The notes: generated by a model from the sequence alone, not told the origin. A DNA stretch of 49,849 nucleotides from Faecalimonas sp. (GCA_020024645.1 JAHHTN010000006.1:1-49849); one strand, 5' to 3'; positions 9,601-18,428 are shown, numbered from the stretch's first letter. Numbers and translations are program-made.

Positions 9601-11159
9601 ACTTTTTCTATCTTTGGCGCATCAATTACCATGGCATCTGTAATACTAGTTAATTTTGTAATTTCAAAAGGAATAGGTACCTCTGGATTAACAAACGTAC
9701 TATAACGCGAACAAATTTTACCATTTTCCACTTTCACAGCACCAATTTCGATAATTCTATCCTTTACCGAACTAAATCCTGTTGTTTCAATGTCAAATAC
9801 AACGAACGTATCATTTAACGTCTGATTATCTTCATTCACTGCAATGTCTGTCAAATCATCTACCAGATACCCCTCCACCCCATAAATGATTTTAAAAGGA
9901 TCATCTTTATCCAATGTTTCAATATAATGATTTGCATCAGGAAAAGCTTGAACCACACCATGATCCGTAATAGCAATTGCTTTATGCCCCCAATCATGAG
10001 CTCTTTTTACGATTGCTTTTACTTCCGACACTCCATCCATATCACTCATTTTTGTATGACAATGCAGTTCCACTCGTTTTATTGGACTTGTATCTTTACG
10101 TGTTGTTGTAAAATCAGGAATTTTTTTAATTCCTGTCACTGATCCTATCGTCAATTCGCCATCAAACTTGTCAATAGTTGTAACACCTTTGATTTTCAAA
10201 AATGCTCCCTTAGTGATCTCACTTAAAATTTCTGGAAGTTGTTCATTTCTTGTAAACATTTTTACCATAATCGTATCCGTAAAATCTGTTATTGCAAACA
10301 TAACAATTGTTTTCTCATTACGAATTTCTCTCGTATCAAACTGAATAACTTTTCCACGAATGGTAATCTCTCCTATTTCACCTACAACCTTAAAAAGTTC
10401 AATCGGATCATCCTCAAAATTTCTACCATAAATAACGTTTGGATCCTCTGACCGCTTAATAGATGAATAAAATTCTTTCTTCTGAAATGTCTTTTTCTCT
10501 TCTTTTGGTTTTACTGTTTTTTCCTGTTTTTTATCAGTATTCTTTTCTTTCTCTTCTTCAATATGTTCTCTTCTTCGACTTTCATTTCCTTCCACAATTG
10601 AACGAATTTCCTGCTGTAAACGTATTTCATTATATTTTTTATGTTTGCTTTCTTTTGCTTTTTCATAAAATACGCGAACCTCTATCGGAATATTACACCG
10701 ATCACAAAATACCTCTTCCAACAATTGCACAATAGAATCCTGCTTTCCTTTTGCAACAATTGTATCTTCTAATGTTAAACAAAGAATATCTTCCTCTTCA
10801 AATGTACATCTAGCATTTAAAAACATATTGTATTCCACAGCACTTTTTTCTTTTAGTTCTTCTAAAATACTATCTCGATATTCTTTCATTAAATTTTCTG
10901 GTGTATATTGCTCTGAAAGCTGATATTTTTCCACAATATGAATAGAAATCGGCGTACGTCCAAACAATTGAGTCCTTATCATCTCTTCCATATGATAAAC
11001 ATAGCTTTTAGGAATTAAATGTGTACTTAAAAAATATATTTTCAATCGATCTTTCAAAGAAGTAGTCGTTACTTTTGTCACCTCCACTTCTTCAAATAAA
11101 TATGCAATTTCTTCTTCTACCTGCAATGTTGGAAATACATCAAAAAATCGTTTTCCCAT
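6696..11159 (-). CDS. polC: DNA polymerase III alpha subunit, PolC type
   Basis: Replicative polymerase of 1487 residues, close to the usual PolC length. From the N-terminus I see a PolC N-terminal region, a charged low-complexity linker at about 195-235 (rich in E and K), an OB-fold region, a PHP domain with ELHCHTKMSDMDG near residues 362-376, an inserted DEDDh 3'-5' exonuclease starting FVVFDIETTGF near 450 with VAHNAGFD further on, and the polymerase core with EPDIDLNFSGDYQ near 1000 carrying the catalytic aspartates. A CxxC pair (KKCPVCG, and CKKCHYS before it) supplies the zinc-binding element that separates PolC from DnaE. It follows ispG with a 1-base gap, the usual Firmicutes order ispG-polC. 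Confidence 0.98.
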   Translation of the reverse strand: MGKRFFDVFPTLQVEEEIAYLFEEVEVTKVTTTSLKDRLKIYFLSTHLIPKSYVYHMEEMIRTQLFGRTPISIHIVEKYQLSEQYTPENLMKEYRDSILEELKEKSAVEYNMFLNARCTFEEEDILCLTLEDTIVAKGKQDSIVQLLEEVFCDRCNIPIEVRVFYEKAKESKHKKYNEIRLQQEIRSIVEGNESRRREHIEEEKEKNTDKKQEKTVKPKEEKKTFQKKEFYSSIKRSEDPNVIYGRNFEDDPIELFKVVGEIGEITIRGKVIQFDTREIRNEKTIVMFAITDFTDTIMVKMFTRNEQLPEILSEITKGAFLKIKGVTTIDKFDGELTIGSVTGIKKIPDFTTTRKDTSPIKRVELHCHTKMSDMDGVSEVKAIVKRAHDWGHKAIAITDHGVVQAFPDANHYIETLDKDDPFKIIYGVEGYLVDDLTDIAVNEDNQTLNDTFVVFDIETTGFSSVKDRIIEIGAVKVENGKICSRYSTFVNPEVPIPFEITKLTSITDAMVIDAPKIEKVLPEFMEYVGNAVLVAHNAGFDVGFIEENCRRLGMERKLTSVDTVALARVLLPTLSRYKLNIVAKTLGISLENHHRAVDDAGATAEIFVKFVEMLKEREITTLKEVNKFGAMNPDAIRKMPAHHVIILAKNDIGRVNLYTLVSMSHLKYFGRMPRIPKSELNKYREGLIVGSACEAGELYQAILNDKSEELIAKIVNFYDYLEIQPLGNNAFMLESERISNVNTKEDLIQINKKIVKLGEEFQKMVVGTCDVHFLDPDDEVYRRIIMTGKGFSDADDQAPLYLRTTEEMLSEFSYLGSAKAEEIVVTNPNKIADMIEPISPVRPDKCPPIIENSDQELRDICYEKAHSMYGENLPDMVVERLERELNSIISNGFAVMYIIAQKLVWKSVEDGYLVGSRGSVGSSFVATMAGITEVNPLSPHYYCKKCHYSDFTSEEVRAYSGLSGWDMPDKKCPVCGELLAKDGFDIPFETFLGFKGNKEPDIDLNFSGDYQSNAHKYTEVIFGTGQTFRAGTIGTLAEKTAYGFVKNYYEERDSRKRKCEIDRIVEGCTGIRRSTGQHPGGIIVLPHGENINSFTPVQHPANDMTTDIITTHFDYHSIDHNLLKLDILGHDDPTIIRMLEDLITDITGKKFDATTIPLDDPDVMALFAGTEILGIKPEDIGGCPVGCLGIPEFGTDFVIQMVVDTKPKTISDLIRISGLSHGTDVWLNNAQTLIQEGKATISTAICTRDDIMTYLINKGLDSEESFTIMERVRKGIVAKGKCKEWPEYKKHMLEHGVPEWYIGSCEKIKYMFPKAHAAAYVMMAYRIAYCKVNYPLAYYAAYFSIRASAFSYEIMCQGKDKLEFYLRDYKKRSDSLSKKEQDVLKDMKIVQEMYARGFEFLPLDIYTAKADKFQIIDGKLMPPLNSIEGMGDKAAEAVESASKEGSYLSRDDFRQRTKVSKTVIDLMTDLGMFGNLPESNQLSLFDF

Positions 11160-11160
11160 T

Positions 11161-12216
11161 TTATTTTCCCCAATTCAAAAGTTCCTGTCTTAATGTTTCT
11201 AAAAGTTTTTCTTCTTTTACCTTTTTCACTATTTCACCTTTTTTTATCAAAAGTCCTTCTCCTATTCCTCCTGCAATTCCGATATCTGCTTCTTTTGCTT
11301 CTCCTGGTCCATTTACAACACACCCCATAACTGCAACTTTAATATCGAGAGGAATATCTTCTACCATGTTTTCCACCTGATTTGCAAGTCCAATTAAATC
11401 TATCTTTGTTCTTCCGCATGTAGGACAAGAAACAACTTCAATTCCACCTTTTCTTAATCCCAAAGATTTTAAAATCAATTTTGCAGTTTTAATCTCCTCC
11501 AATGGATCTCCAGTCAACGATACACGTATTGTATCTCCAAGGCCTTCGTACAGCATAATTCCAAGACCTACTGAAGATTTGATATTTCCAGATAAAATGG
11601 TTCCAGACTCTGTAATTCCAATATGTAATGGATAATGACACTGTTCAGAAATTAGTTGATGTGCCTTAATACACATTAGTACATCTGAAGATTTGATACT
11701 AACAACTAAATTATCATATCCCATATTTTCAATCATATGTACTTTATCCAATGCACTCTCTACAATTCCTTCCGCTGTCACACCTCCATACTTGTCTACA
11801 AGTTGTTTCTCCAATGAACCACTGTTTACTCCTACACGAATCGGAACACCATATTCTTTCGCCTTATCTACAACTGCTTTCACTCTCGATACGTCCCCTA
11901 TATTTCCCGGATTAATACGGATTTTATCTGCGCCATTTTCAATAGCTTTAATTGCTAAACGATAATCAAAATGAATATCAGCAACTAGGGGAATATGTAT
12001 TTGTTTCTTAATTTCCTTTAAAGCTTCTGCAGCCTCCACAGTTGGAACTGCACACCGAATAATCTCACATCCCGCTTTTTCTAGTGCTAATATCTGTTCC
12101 ACTGTAGCCTGTACATCTTCTGTTTTTGTATTAGTCATTGACTGGATAGCGATCGGATTCCCTCCACCAATAACTCTATTTCCTATACGCACCTCTTTTG
12201 TTTCCTCACGTTTCAT
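11161..12216 (-). CDS. ispG: (E)-4-hydroxy-3-methylbut-2-enyl-diphosphate synthase
   Basis: IspG/GcpE of 351 residues, the [4Fe-4S] enzyme that converts MEcPP to HMBPP in the MEP isoprenoid pathway. The N-terminal barrel has VRIGNRVIGGGNPIAIQSM and RINPGN. The cluster ligands are visible in the C-terminal domain as SCPTCGR (near residue 265) and MGCVVNGPGE (near 299), giving the expected three cysteines. The frame is open to 12267, but AAGGAGAG sits 6 bases before the ATG at 12216, which I use. It is followed by polC after one base. A terminator-like hairpin lies immediately upstream, so transcription probably depends on read-through or on a promoter I did not recognise. Confidence 0.97.
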   Translation of the reverse strand: MKREETKEVRIGNRVIGGGNPIAIQSMTNTKTEDVQATVEQILALEKAGCEIIRCAVPTVEAAEALKEIKKQIHIPLVADIHFDYRLAIKAIENGADKIRINPGNIGDVSRVKAVVDKAKEYGVPIRVGVNSGSLEKQLVDKYGGVTAEGIVESALDKVHMIENMGYDNLVVSIKSSDVLMCIKAHQLISEQCHYPLHIGITESGTILSGNIKSSVGLGIMLYEGLGDTIRVSLTGDPLEEIKTAKLILKSLGLRKGGIEVVSCPTCGRTKIDLIGLANQVENMVEDIPLDIKVAVMGCVVNGPGEAKEADIGIAGGIGEGLLIKKGEIVKKVKEEKLLETLRQELLNWGK

Positions 12217-12247
12217 TATGTTCTCTCCTTCTTTTTTTCTATAATCA

Positions 12248-12289
12248 AAAAGAACCAAAGCCTCCACCTAGAAAATGTGGCTTTGGTTT
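12248..12289 (-). terminator. Intrinsic terminator between the small membrane protein gene and ispG
   Basis: On the minus strand AACCAAAGCC (reverse of 12279-12288) and GGCTTTGGTT (reverse of 12253-12262) form a 10-bp stem, with extra pairing inside the loop, followed by CTTTTTG. It is placed just after the stop at 12294 and just before the ispG ribosome binding site, so it could act as an attenuator for ispG-polC. Confidence 0.75.
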
Positions 12290-12293
12290 ATCT

Positions 12294-12755
12294 TTACTTT
12301 TTCACAAAAACAATTTGCTCACCATATTCACGTTCAGACAGAATTAATTTATCTTTTTCCAAACTATAGTCAAAAGTTGTTTCTATCATGCTTATTTCCG
12401 TTTCTAATGCTGTCTTTGTCAATCCAGCATCAGAATTTCTCGCTACTTTTTCAATCTCCGCATCATCAACCTTAAATGCAATTGTCTTGTTCTTTTTATC
12501 TAACGTATAATTAATTTTCATCTTCACATTAGAAGCCTCAGCAATTTCAGACCATCGCGCTGTAGCGGAATCTCCACCTCGAATTTTTAATTGCAAATTG
12601 CTTTCTTTACTCTTCCATGTGCCTTCAAGTGGGTTTCCTGCAAATAAGGAATATAGAAAATAAATAATTACTATAAGAAGAATAACCGTTGCGCTAACTA
12701 TTACTATCCGCCAAATTCTACTCCTTTTTTCCTCATCATTTTTTGCTATAATCAT
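12294..12755 (-). CDS. Small membrane-anchored protein of unknown function
   Basis: Protein of 153 residues that I do not recognise. A charged N-terminus is followed by one transmembrane segment at about residues 17-39, then a soluble, presumably extracytoplasmic domain that begins NPLEGTWKSKESNLQLKI. The GTWK pattern and alternating hydrophobic residues suggest a small beta-barrel, lipocalin-like fold, but this is only an impression. The ribosome binding site GAAGGGA is about 11 bases from ATG 12755. It has a perfect consensus promoter (12792-12820) and ends in a strong terminator, so it can be expressed as a single-gene unit upstream of ispG-polC, where many Firmicutes have rseP instead. 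Confidence 0.75.
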   Translation of the reverse strand: MIIAKNDEEKRSRIWRIVIVSATVILLIVIIYFLYSLFAGNPLEGTWKSKESNLQLKIRGGDSATARWSEIAEASNVKMKINYTLDKKNKTIAFKVDDAEIEKVARNSDAGLTKTALETEISMIETTFDYSLEKDKLILSEREYGEQIVFVKK

Positions 12756-12791
12756 TTTATCACAATTCCCTTCTTTATCGTTTACACTTAA

Positions 12792-12820
12792 ATTATACGA
12801 AGTTTATCATGGACTGTCAA
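12792..12820 (-). promoter_or_regulatory. Consensus sigma-A-type promoter
   Basis: TTGACA (12815-12820) and TATAAT (12792-12797) match consensus at all twelve positions with a 17-base spacer on the minus strand. It reads into the small membrane protein gene and possibly on to ispG-polC. Confidence 0.88.
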
Positions 12821-12854
12821 CGCATTAAACTCGAACGAATTTTACAATTTTCTG

Positions 12855-13538
12855 CTATTTTCTCGTCAGCCCTTTTATTTTCTCTTTTGTTTCCTTATTC
12901 ACTTTCCGTGATTCTCGAATCTTTTGTAGAGTCTTATGATAAGTGAAATCATCTAAATGATTCTTTTTTAAATATATCATTGTTCTTTCAGGCATTTTGA
13001 TAAAATATATGGAAACTGCCCATGCAATAGCCATTTTTACATAATAGTCTGTATGGCAAATCTTATCAAAATAAGCAAACACCCTTTCAATATGTTCCTC
13101 ATCTATATAATAAAAAATAATCATAACAATACTGAAACGTACAAAATATGTCCTCTGATCATAAAAGTATCTACTAATAAATCTCCACATTTCCTCGGGA
13201 TATTTTCTTGTCTGCTTTAATCCAGCACAAAAGCTATCACAAGTAGACCAGTTGTCTATTTTAGGTAAAAATCGTTCTATCTGTCTTAAAATTTCCCTAA
13301 TATCTTCTTTGATATACCCGATAACCATTCCCTGTAACATCACTTCTTCATAACTTTCAGCCGAATATTCCTCCAAATAATATTTCCAATCCCCTTTTGC
13401 TATTCGCTTTGCCATATTCCTCAAAATAGGTAAGCGAACACCAACTATTCTTTTCGAATGAATATTGGGAATTAACTTTGTCATAAATTGCTGAAAGTCT
13501 GGCTCAGCCAGACTTTCTAATTGTTCTCGTATATCCAA
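12855..13538 (-). CDS. DNA alkylation repair protein, AlkD-like (HEAT-like repeats)
   Basis: Protein of 227 residues with the alpha-helical repeat character of the DNA alkylation repair family: GVRLPILRNMAKRIAK near residues 33-48, FLPKIDNWSTCDSFCAGLK near the middle, and KMAIAWAVSIYFIKMPE towards the C-terminus. The NWSTCD motif and the AWA segment are typical of this family, whose AlkC/AlkD members excise N3- and N7-alkylpurines. The start is the unusual codon TTG at 13538: an in-frame stop lies two codons upstream and GGTGGAGAG precedes it. It begins 6 bases after the DUF368 stop, so the two genes probably form one transcript. Family assignment is good; substrate range is unknown. Confidence 0.88.
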   Translation of the reverse strand: MDIREQLESLAEPDFQQFMTKLIPNIHSKRIVGVRLPILRNMAKRIAKGDWKYYLEEYSAESYEEVMLQGMVIGYIKEDIREILRQIERFLPKIDNWSTCDSFCAGLKQTRKYPEEMWRFISRYFYDQRTYFVRFSIVMIIFYYIDEEHIERVFAYFDKICHTDYYVKMAIAWAVSIYFIKMPERTMIYLKKNHLDDFTYHKTLQKIRESRKVNKETKEKIKGLTRK

Positions 13539-13544
13539 TTCAAT

Positions 13545-14393
13545 CTACTCTCCACCTAGTTTACTTGCAACAAACCAACCTAAAGCAAATGTAACAACGC
13601 TTATAATCAACATCAAAATTGATACACCACTCCAATCCGTTTTTAGCAAGATTGCAATTGGAGATGCAAGAATCAAACCAATAATTCCATAATATGCATG
13701 AATTTCTGCTTTTGAAAAAATAAATTCAATGAGTTTAGCTATTAAGAAAATACCGATAACAACGCCAACTCCAAATGGTGCTAAAATTCCAATTCCTGTT
13801 GCAAGTTCACCCATGTTAAATTTTACTAACGCATCTACAAAATCATTAATTGATTTTAAAATTGTATCATAATAACCAAGTAACATTAACATCATCGAGC
13901 CACTCACTCCTGGAACAACCATAGTTGCTGCAGCAATGATACCCACTCCAAATAATTTAATTACATTTACAAATCCAAAAGTAACATCAGCATTGCTTCC
14001 GCCTGTTTCTCCCAATAATGCCATAATAATAACAACACCAAAAAAAATAAAAAATGGAATAAGTTTTCCAATCGTCACTTTGTGTCCCTTTACTTTTTTC
14101 AAAATAAACGGAAGGCTTCCTGCAATCAATCCACAAAAAGCAAAGTTCGTTGGAATTGGATACGTTTCTAATAGAAATTCAAATAATCTTGATAACGCAA
14201 TAATTGCAATTCCTGCACCTGCAAAAATTGGAATTAATAATTTCATACTTTCTTTGAATTCACTTTTTAAATGTGTGATGGCATGAATCAATCTATCATA
14301 CAATCCCATTGCAACCATCATTGTTCCACCACTGACTCCAGGAATAATATTTGCTATCCCAACGACCATTCCCTGTAGTATTTGTTTAATCAT
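13545..14393 (-). CDS. DUF368 membrane protein (polyprenyl-phosphate transporter family)
   Basis: Polytopic protein of 282 residues with the DUF368 hallmarks near each end of two related halves: GIANIIPGVSGGTMMVAMGLYD at the N-terminus (spread over residues 12-34) and a second glycine-rich repeat TMVVPGVSGSMMLMLLGYYD in the middle. About eight to nine membrane segments are visible. Members of this family have been described as flippases that recycle undecaprenyl phosphate across the cytoplasmic membrane, so that is the most likely role; substrate is inferred from family. The ribosome binding site AGAGGTAG precedes ATG 14393. The AlkD-like gene follows after 6 bases. Confidence 0.9.
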   Translation of the reverse strand: MIKQILQGMVVGIANIIPGVSGGTMMVAMGLYDRLIHAITHLKSEFKESMKLLIPIFAGAGIAIIALSRLFEFLLETYPIPTNFAFCGLIAGSLPFILKKVKGHKVTIGKLIPFFIFFGVVIIMALLGETGGSNADVTFGFVNVIKLFGVGIIAAATMVVPGVSGSMMLMLLGYYDTILKSINDFVDALVKFNMGELATGIGILAPFGVGVVIGIFLIAKLIEFIFSKAEIHAYYGIIGLILASPIAILLKTDWSGVSILMLIISVVTFALGWFVASKLGGE

Positions 14394-14484
14394 TTTTCTA
14401 CCTCTTTTTATTTTATTTTTCCTGTCAAATATTTGGTTTGACTATGTTCAGAACAGTATCATATTTTATTCTTTTTTTCAATAT

Positions 14485-15672
14485 TTAAAAATATTTCTTT
14501 GCTAATTTTTTAAATTGAGGAAGTGCTTTTAGAAGCATTTCATAAGAAACACAATACGCAATCCTCACATATCCAGCACATCCAAACGAACTTCCCGGAA
14601 CAAGAAGAATATGTAGTTCTTTTGCCTCTTTACAAAATTCTTTCTCATCTTCAATAGGAGATTTCATAAACAAATAAAATGCTCCTTTCGGTCTAATACA
14701 AGAAAATCCATAATTAGTCAAACTTTTATATAATGTTTCTCGATTTCTATTATAATATGAAATATCTGTCTGCTCTTCTAAACATTTTTCCACAACTTTT
14801 TGCTGTAATGTAGGGGCATTTACAAATCCAAGAATACGATTAGCAACATTCATTGCAGATCTAACTGTCTTACATTCACTCACTTCATCGGGTACAACAA
14901 GATATCCTATCCTCTCTCCTGGAAGGGAAAGTGATTTACTATAAGAATATGCCACAATAGTATTCTCATAATACTTTGTTATATAAGGAACTTTTTCTCC
15001 ATCATACACAAGTTCTCGATATGGTTCATCTGATAAAAGATAAATATCTGATCCATATTCTTTTTGTTTTTTATTTAATATTTCTGCTATACGCATAATC
15101 GTTTCTTCGGAATAAACTACGCCCGTTGGATTATTAGGTGTATTTATAATTACAACTTTTGTTCTTTCTGTAATTTTTTTCTCAAATTCATCTAGTTTAG
15201 GTTGAAAATTTTCGGTGTTTGGTGAAATTTCCACTAAAACTCCATCAAAATTATTTACATAACTTCTATACTCACCAAAATATGGTGAAAAAACAATCAC
15301 TTCATCTTCGGGATTTAAAAATACCTTTAAAGCAACATTTAATCCCCCTGCCGCTCCCACTGTCATGATAATATTTTCTCCTGAAAAAGAAGTTTGAAAC
15401 CTTTTATTTAATGATAACGCCACCGCATTTCGCACTTCCATATATCCAGAATTGCTATTTGTATATCCATGTAGTGTAAGTTCATTTTCTTCATTTAAAA
15501 TTTCTATAATTGCCTCTTTTACTTTTGGCGGTGCCGGAACATTTGGATTCCCTAAACTAAAATCATATACATTATCTTTCCCATAAATTTGGGACATACG
15601 ATTTCCTTCTTCAAACATTTTACGGATTTCAGAATTATTCAGCACCATTTTCTTCATTTTTTCAGAAATCAT
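14485..15672 (-). CDS. Pyridoxal-phosphate aminotransferase, class I/II
   Basis: Fold-type I aminotransferase of 395 residues. YDFSLGNPNVPAPPKV opens the enzyme fold near residue 37, NTPNNPTGVVY carries the conserved Asn that contacts PLP, SDEPYRELVYDG the Asp, and SYSKSLSLPGER near residue 247 the Schiff-base lysine. The C-terminal RIAYCVS contains the substrate carboxylate arginine. It belongs to the aspartate/aromatic aminotransferase superfamily annotated in Clostridia simply as PLP-dependent aminotransferase; the amino acid substrate cannot be read from sequence. It starts 1 base after the DUF2156 stop, so the two are very likely cotranslated in one operon. Confidence 0.93.
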   Translation of the reverse strand: MISEKMKKMVLNNSEIRKMFEEGNRMSQIYGKDNVYDFSLGNPNVPAPPKVKEAIIEILNEENELTLHGYTNSNSGYMEVRNAVALSLNKRFQTSFSGENIIMTVGAAGGLNVALKVFLNPEDEVIVFSPYFGEYRSYVNNFDGVLVEISPNTENFQPKLDEFEKKITERTKVVIINTPNNPTGVVYSEETIMRIAEILNKKQKEYGSDIYLLSDEPYRELVYDGEKVPYITKYYENTIVAYSYSKSLSLPGERIGYLVVPDEVSECKTVRSAMNVANRILGFVNAPTLQQKVVEKCLEEQTDISYYNRNRETLYKSLTNYGFSCIRPKGAFYLFMKSPIEDEKEFCKEAKELHILLVPGSSFGCAGYVRIAYCVSYEMLLKALPQFKKLAKKYF

Positions 15673-16566
15673 TTATCTTTTCACCCTTCCTTTTCCGATA
15701 AGAAAGGCCGGTCGATATGACAACTTTGCTTTCCGAAGTCCTTCTACTCCTGCATCGTCCTCTCTGTTAATGTATTTATACCCTGCGCATTCATGCTCCA
15801 CAAACTGTTGATTAATCATTGGGTATGCTCCCTGTATTTCTGAAAATGCTTTCTCGATATGAACAACAAATGTATCATCACTAACAGGTTCTCCCATTGT
15901 AAAAGCAACAATTTCCCCATCAACACGTAAGATTCCCCCTGTCATTTCTAATTCTTTAAAAAGACGTAAGGAATTAAGGGCAACACACATTTCCGCATTT
16001 TTTTCCATATCCGCATCACAGCCGTTTTCTTTTCTCCACTGTAAAGCCATTTGAAAGCATTCTTCCACACTGTCCTCTGTCATCGTTTCATACTTCCAAT
16101 CTTGATGCTCAGACTTAAATTTATTGATATGATTTCGTTTTCCATGTAATTTTTTCCCAGACAATGTTATTAGTTTTTCTGATTCATATACATAATCTGC
16201 TATATCTCTATCATATGTAATTTTGAATTCATCAGGATACCACTTATTCAACTGTTCAAATTGTTCCTCCGTCACACAATACAATTCAAAAACTTTATTC
16301 TCTTTCTCACAATATTCCATTAGAAATTTCAATGCCTTCTTTATATCTTCACTTTCTCCAATTGGATAAGTAAATGTAATTTCATGATCTTCATTTTTAA
16401 ATACAAGTGTATTCTCAATCACTGCATATTTTACTTTATAATGTCTTGACCAAAGATATACATTAATAAATGTTCTCTCACAATTTCTAGATGGATATCG
16501 TTTAAAATATCCATCTAATAATTTTCTATCTTCCATTTCAGGACGTTTAAATTCTATACTTTTCAT
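15673..16566 (-). CDS. DUF2156 (phosphatidylglycerol lysyltransferase C-terminal-like) protein
   Basis: Soluble protein of 297 residues with the two GNAT-like halves of DUF2156. The recognisable stretch is KLHGKRNHINKFKSEH near residues 138-153 and GGILRVDGEIVAFTMGE near 210-226, then IQGAYPMINQQFV and YINREDDAGVEGLRKAK. This domain is the catalytic part of MprF-type aminoacyl-phosphatidylglycerol synthases, but here there is no membrane portion, so the acyl acceptor is unknown. It lies between the ABC exporter and the aminotransferase in a tight minus-strand run. Stand-alone versions are common in Clostridia and remain uncharacterised. Confidence 0.87.
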   Translation of the reverse strand: MKSIEFKRPEMEDRKLLDGYFKRYPSRNCERTFINVYLWSRHYKVKYAVIENTLVFKNEDHEITFTYPIGESEDIKKALKFLMEYCEKENKVFELYCVTEEQFEQLNKWYPDEFKITYDRDIADYVYESEKLITLSGKKLHGKRNHINKFKSEHQDWKYETMTEDSVEECFQMALQWRKENGCDADMEKNAEMCVALNSLRLFKELEMTGGILRVDGEIVAFTMGEPVSDDTFVVHIEKAFSEIQGAYPMINQQFVEHECAGYKYINREDDAGVEGLRKAKLSYRPAFLIGKGRVKR

Positions 16567-16593
16567 ACCTACACCTTCATTCTGTTTCTTTTC

Positions 16594-18327
16594 CTATTGA
16601 AATTGCATATGGTATAACGACTCATAAATCCCTTTTTGATGAATCAATTGCTCATGACTTCCCTGCTCTTCAATTCCTTTTTCCGTAAGAACTAAAATTC
16701 TTTTTGCATTTTTAATAGTCGATAATCTATGGGCAATTACAAATGTTGTCCTGTCTTTCGCCAACATTTCCAAAGATTGTTGAACCACTTTTTCACTCTC
16801 ATTATCCAAAGCTGAGGTTGCTTCATCAAAAATAAGAATTGGCGGATTTTTCAAAAATACTCGTGCAATAGATAGACGTTGCTTCTGTCCTCCTGATAAT
16901 TTTGCCCCTCTCTGGCCGATATCAGTATCATATCCGTCAGGGAAACTCATAATAAACTCATGAGCATTTGCATTTCTTGCTGCACGAATAACATCTTCAT
17001 CTGTAGCATTAGGATTTCCATAACGAATATTTTCCATAATTGTTCCTGCAAATAAATATACATCCTGTTGTACAATACCAATATTATTTCTCAAATCATC
17101 TAATTTCATTTTCCGAATATCAATACCATCTATTTCGATTTTTCCACTTGTAGCCTCGTAAAATCTTGGAATCAAACTACACAAAGTTGTCTTTCCAACT
17201 CCAGATGGTCCTACAAGAGCAATATATTCTCCTGCTTTCACATCTAAATTAATGTGAGAAAGAACAGGTTCATTTGTATCTTGGTATTGAAAAGAAACAT
17301 CCTCAAACATAATCTCACCTTTTAATTTTCCAACCGAAACTGAATCTTCTGCATCTGTAATATCTGGTGCAATAGAAAGCATTTCTTGGAATCTATCAAA
17401 ACCAGAATAACCATTTTGGAACATTTCTGTAAAGTTAATCAATTTTTTTACTGGCTCAATAAAATTATTAATATAAAGTAAAAATGTCACAAGATCTGCC
17501 ACTAACACTGTTTTTGTTGTAAGACCTTTTGCTCCAACAAGCAATACCACAACTGTTACCAATGTTGTCAACGCAGTTAATGTAGAATGGTATCCCGCCA
17601 TATAACGATAACTTATTTTCTTTGCTGCTAAAAAACCATCATTTCCCTTGTGAAATTTCTCCATCTCAATCTCTTCATTAGCAAATGATTTAACAACACG
17701 AATTCCAGACAAACTGTCTTCAATTTGACTATTTATATCTGCAATTCTTGCTCGGTTACGTTTAAACGCCGTCTTCATCTTCTTATTATAATACGCCGCA
17801 AAAACAATCATGGCTGGAACAAATACAAAAGCAACTATCGCCAAACGCAAATTAATATTTGCTAAAATAATAAAAGATCCGATAATTTTAATAATAGAAA
17901 TAACAATATCTTCCGGCCCATGATGCAATAGTTCTGTGATGTCAAACAAATCACTTGTAATACGAGAAAGTAATGCTCCTACTTTTTGATTGTCATAGAA
18001 AGCAAACGTTAGTTTTTGATAATGGCTAAAAATATCGCGTCTCATATCTGCTTCCATTTTCGCTCCCATCATGTGTCCATAATAAGCAATAAAATAATTA
18101 CATCCAAATTCTACAAGAACCAATGCAATCATTATACTTCCTAAAAAGACAATTGTTTCCATCGCCTTGTTTTCATTAAAATACACTACTTCACTTGTAA
18201 TATAACGAACCATCAAAGGAATTACTAATGTTGCAGCTGCTCCAATGATTGCAAAAAACATATCACTATAAAAAAGTAACTTATAAGGCTTATAATACGA
18301 AAATAGTTTCTTTAATTTATCTTTCAT
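16594..18327 (-). CDS. ABC exporter, fused permease and ATPase
   Basis: Half-transporter of 577 residues. The N-terminal permease has six membrane segments in the first 300 residues. The nucleotide-binding domain has Walker A GPSGVGKTT, signature LSGGQKQR, Walker B ILIFDEATSALD with catalytic Glu, and the switch histidine in VIAHRLSTI. It should work as a homodimer, since no partner half-transporter is adjacent. The family covers MsbA/BmrA-like lipid and multidrug exporters; the cargo cannot be inferred. The ribosome binding site AAGGAGGAG sits 4 bases before ATG 18327. A stable hairpin (18350-18382) lies between its likely promoter and this start. Confidence 0.94.
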   Translation of the reverse strand: MKDKLKKLFSYYKPYKLLFYSDMFFAIIGAAATLVIPLMVRYITSEVVYFNENKAMETIVFLGSIMIALVLVEFGCNYFIAYYGHMMGAKMEADMRRDIFSHYQKLTFAFYDNQKVGALLSRITSDLFDITELLHHGPEDIVISIIKIIGSFIILANINLRLAIVAFVFVPAMIVFAAYYNKKMKTAFKRNRARIADINSQIEDSLSGIRVVKSFANEEIEMEKFHKGNDGFLAAKKISYRYMAGYHSTLTALTTLVTVVVLLVGAKGLTTKTVLVADLVTFLLYINNFIEPVKKLINFTEMFQNGYSGFDRFQEMLSIAPDITDAEDSVSVGKLKGEIMFEDVSFQYQDTNEPVLSHINLDVKAGEYIALVGPSGVGKTTLCSLIPRFYEATSGKIEIDGIDIRKMKLDDLRNNIGIVQQDVYLFAGTIMENIRYGNPNATDEDVIRAARNANAHEFIMSFPDGYDTDIGQRGAKLSGGQKQRLSIARVFLKNPPILIFDEATSALDNESEKVVQQSLEMLAKDRTTFVIAHRLSTIKNAKRILVLTEKGIEEQGSHEQLIHQKGIYESLYHMQFQ

Positions 18328-18349
18328 CTTTTCTCCTCCTTATTCTAAA

Positions 18350-18382
18350 ATAAGGACGAAACTCCTAAAAGTCCGTCCTTAT
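18350..18382 (-). terminator. Stem-loop in the leader of the ABC exporter gene
   Basis: On the minus strand ATAAGGACG and CGTCCTTAT form a perfect 9-bp stem around a 15-base loop, followed by TTTAG only. The T tract is weak, so this may be an attenuator, or a terminator for the upstream GH84 gene, placed 23 bases before the exporter start codon. Confidence 0.55.
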
Positions 18383-18399
18383 AATCTACTTATCTTTAT

Positions 18400-18428
18400 A
18401 ATATACTACATTTTTTCTAAAAGCGCAA
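18400..18428 (-). promoter_or_regulatory. Probable promoter of the ABC exporter operon
   Basis: TTGCGC (18423-18428) and TATATT (18400-18405) lie 17 bases apart on the minus strand, downstream of the GH84 stop and upstream of the leader hairpin. Each box has mismatches, so confidence is moderate. Confidence 0.45.
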
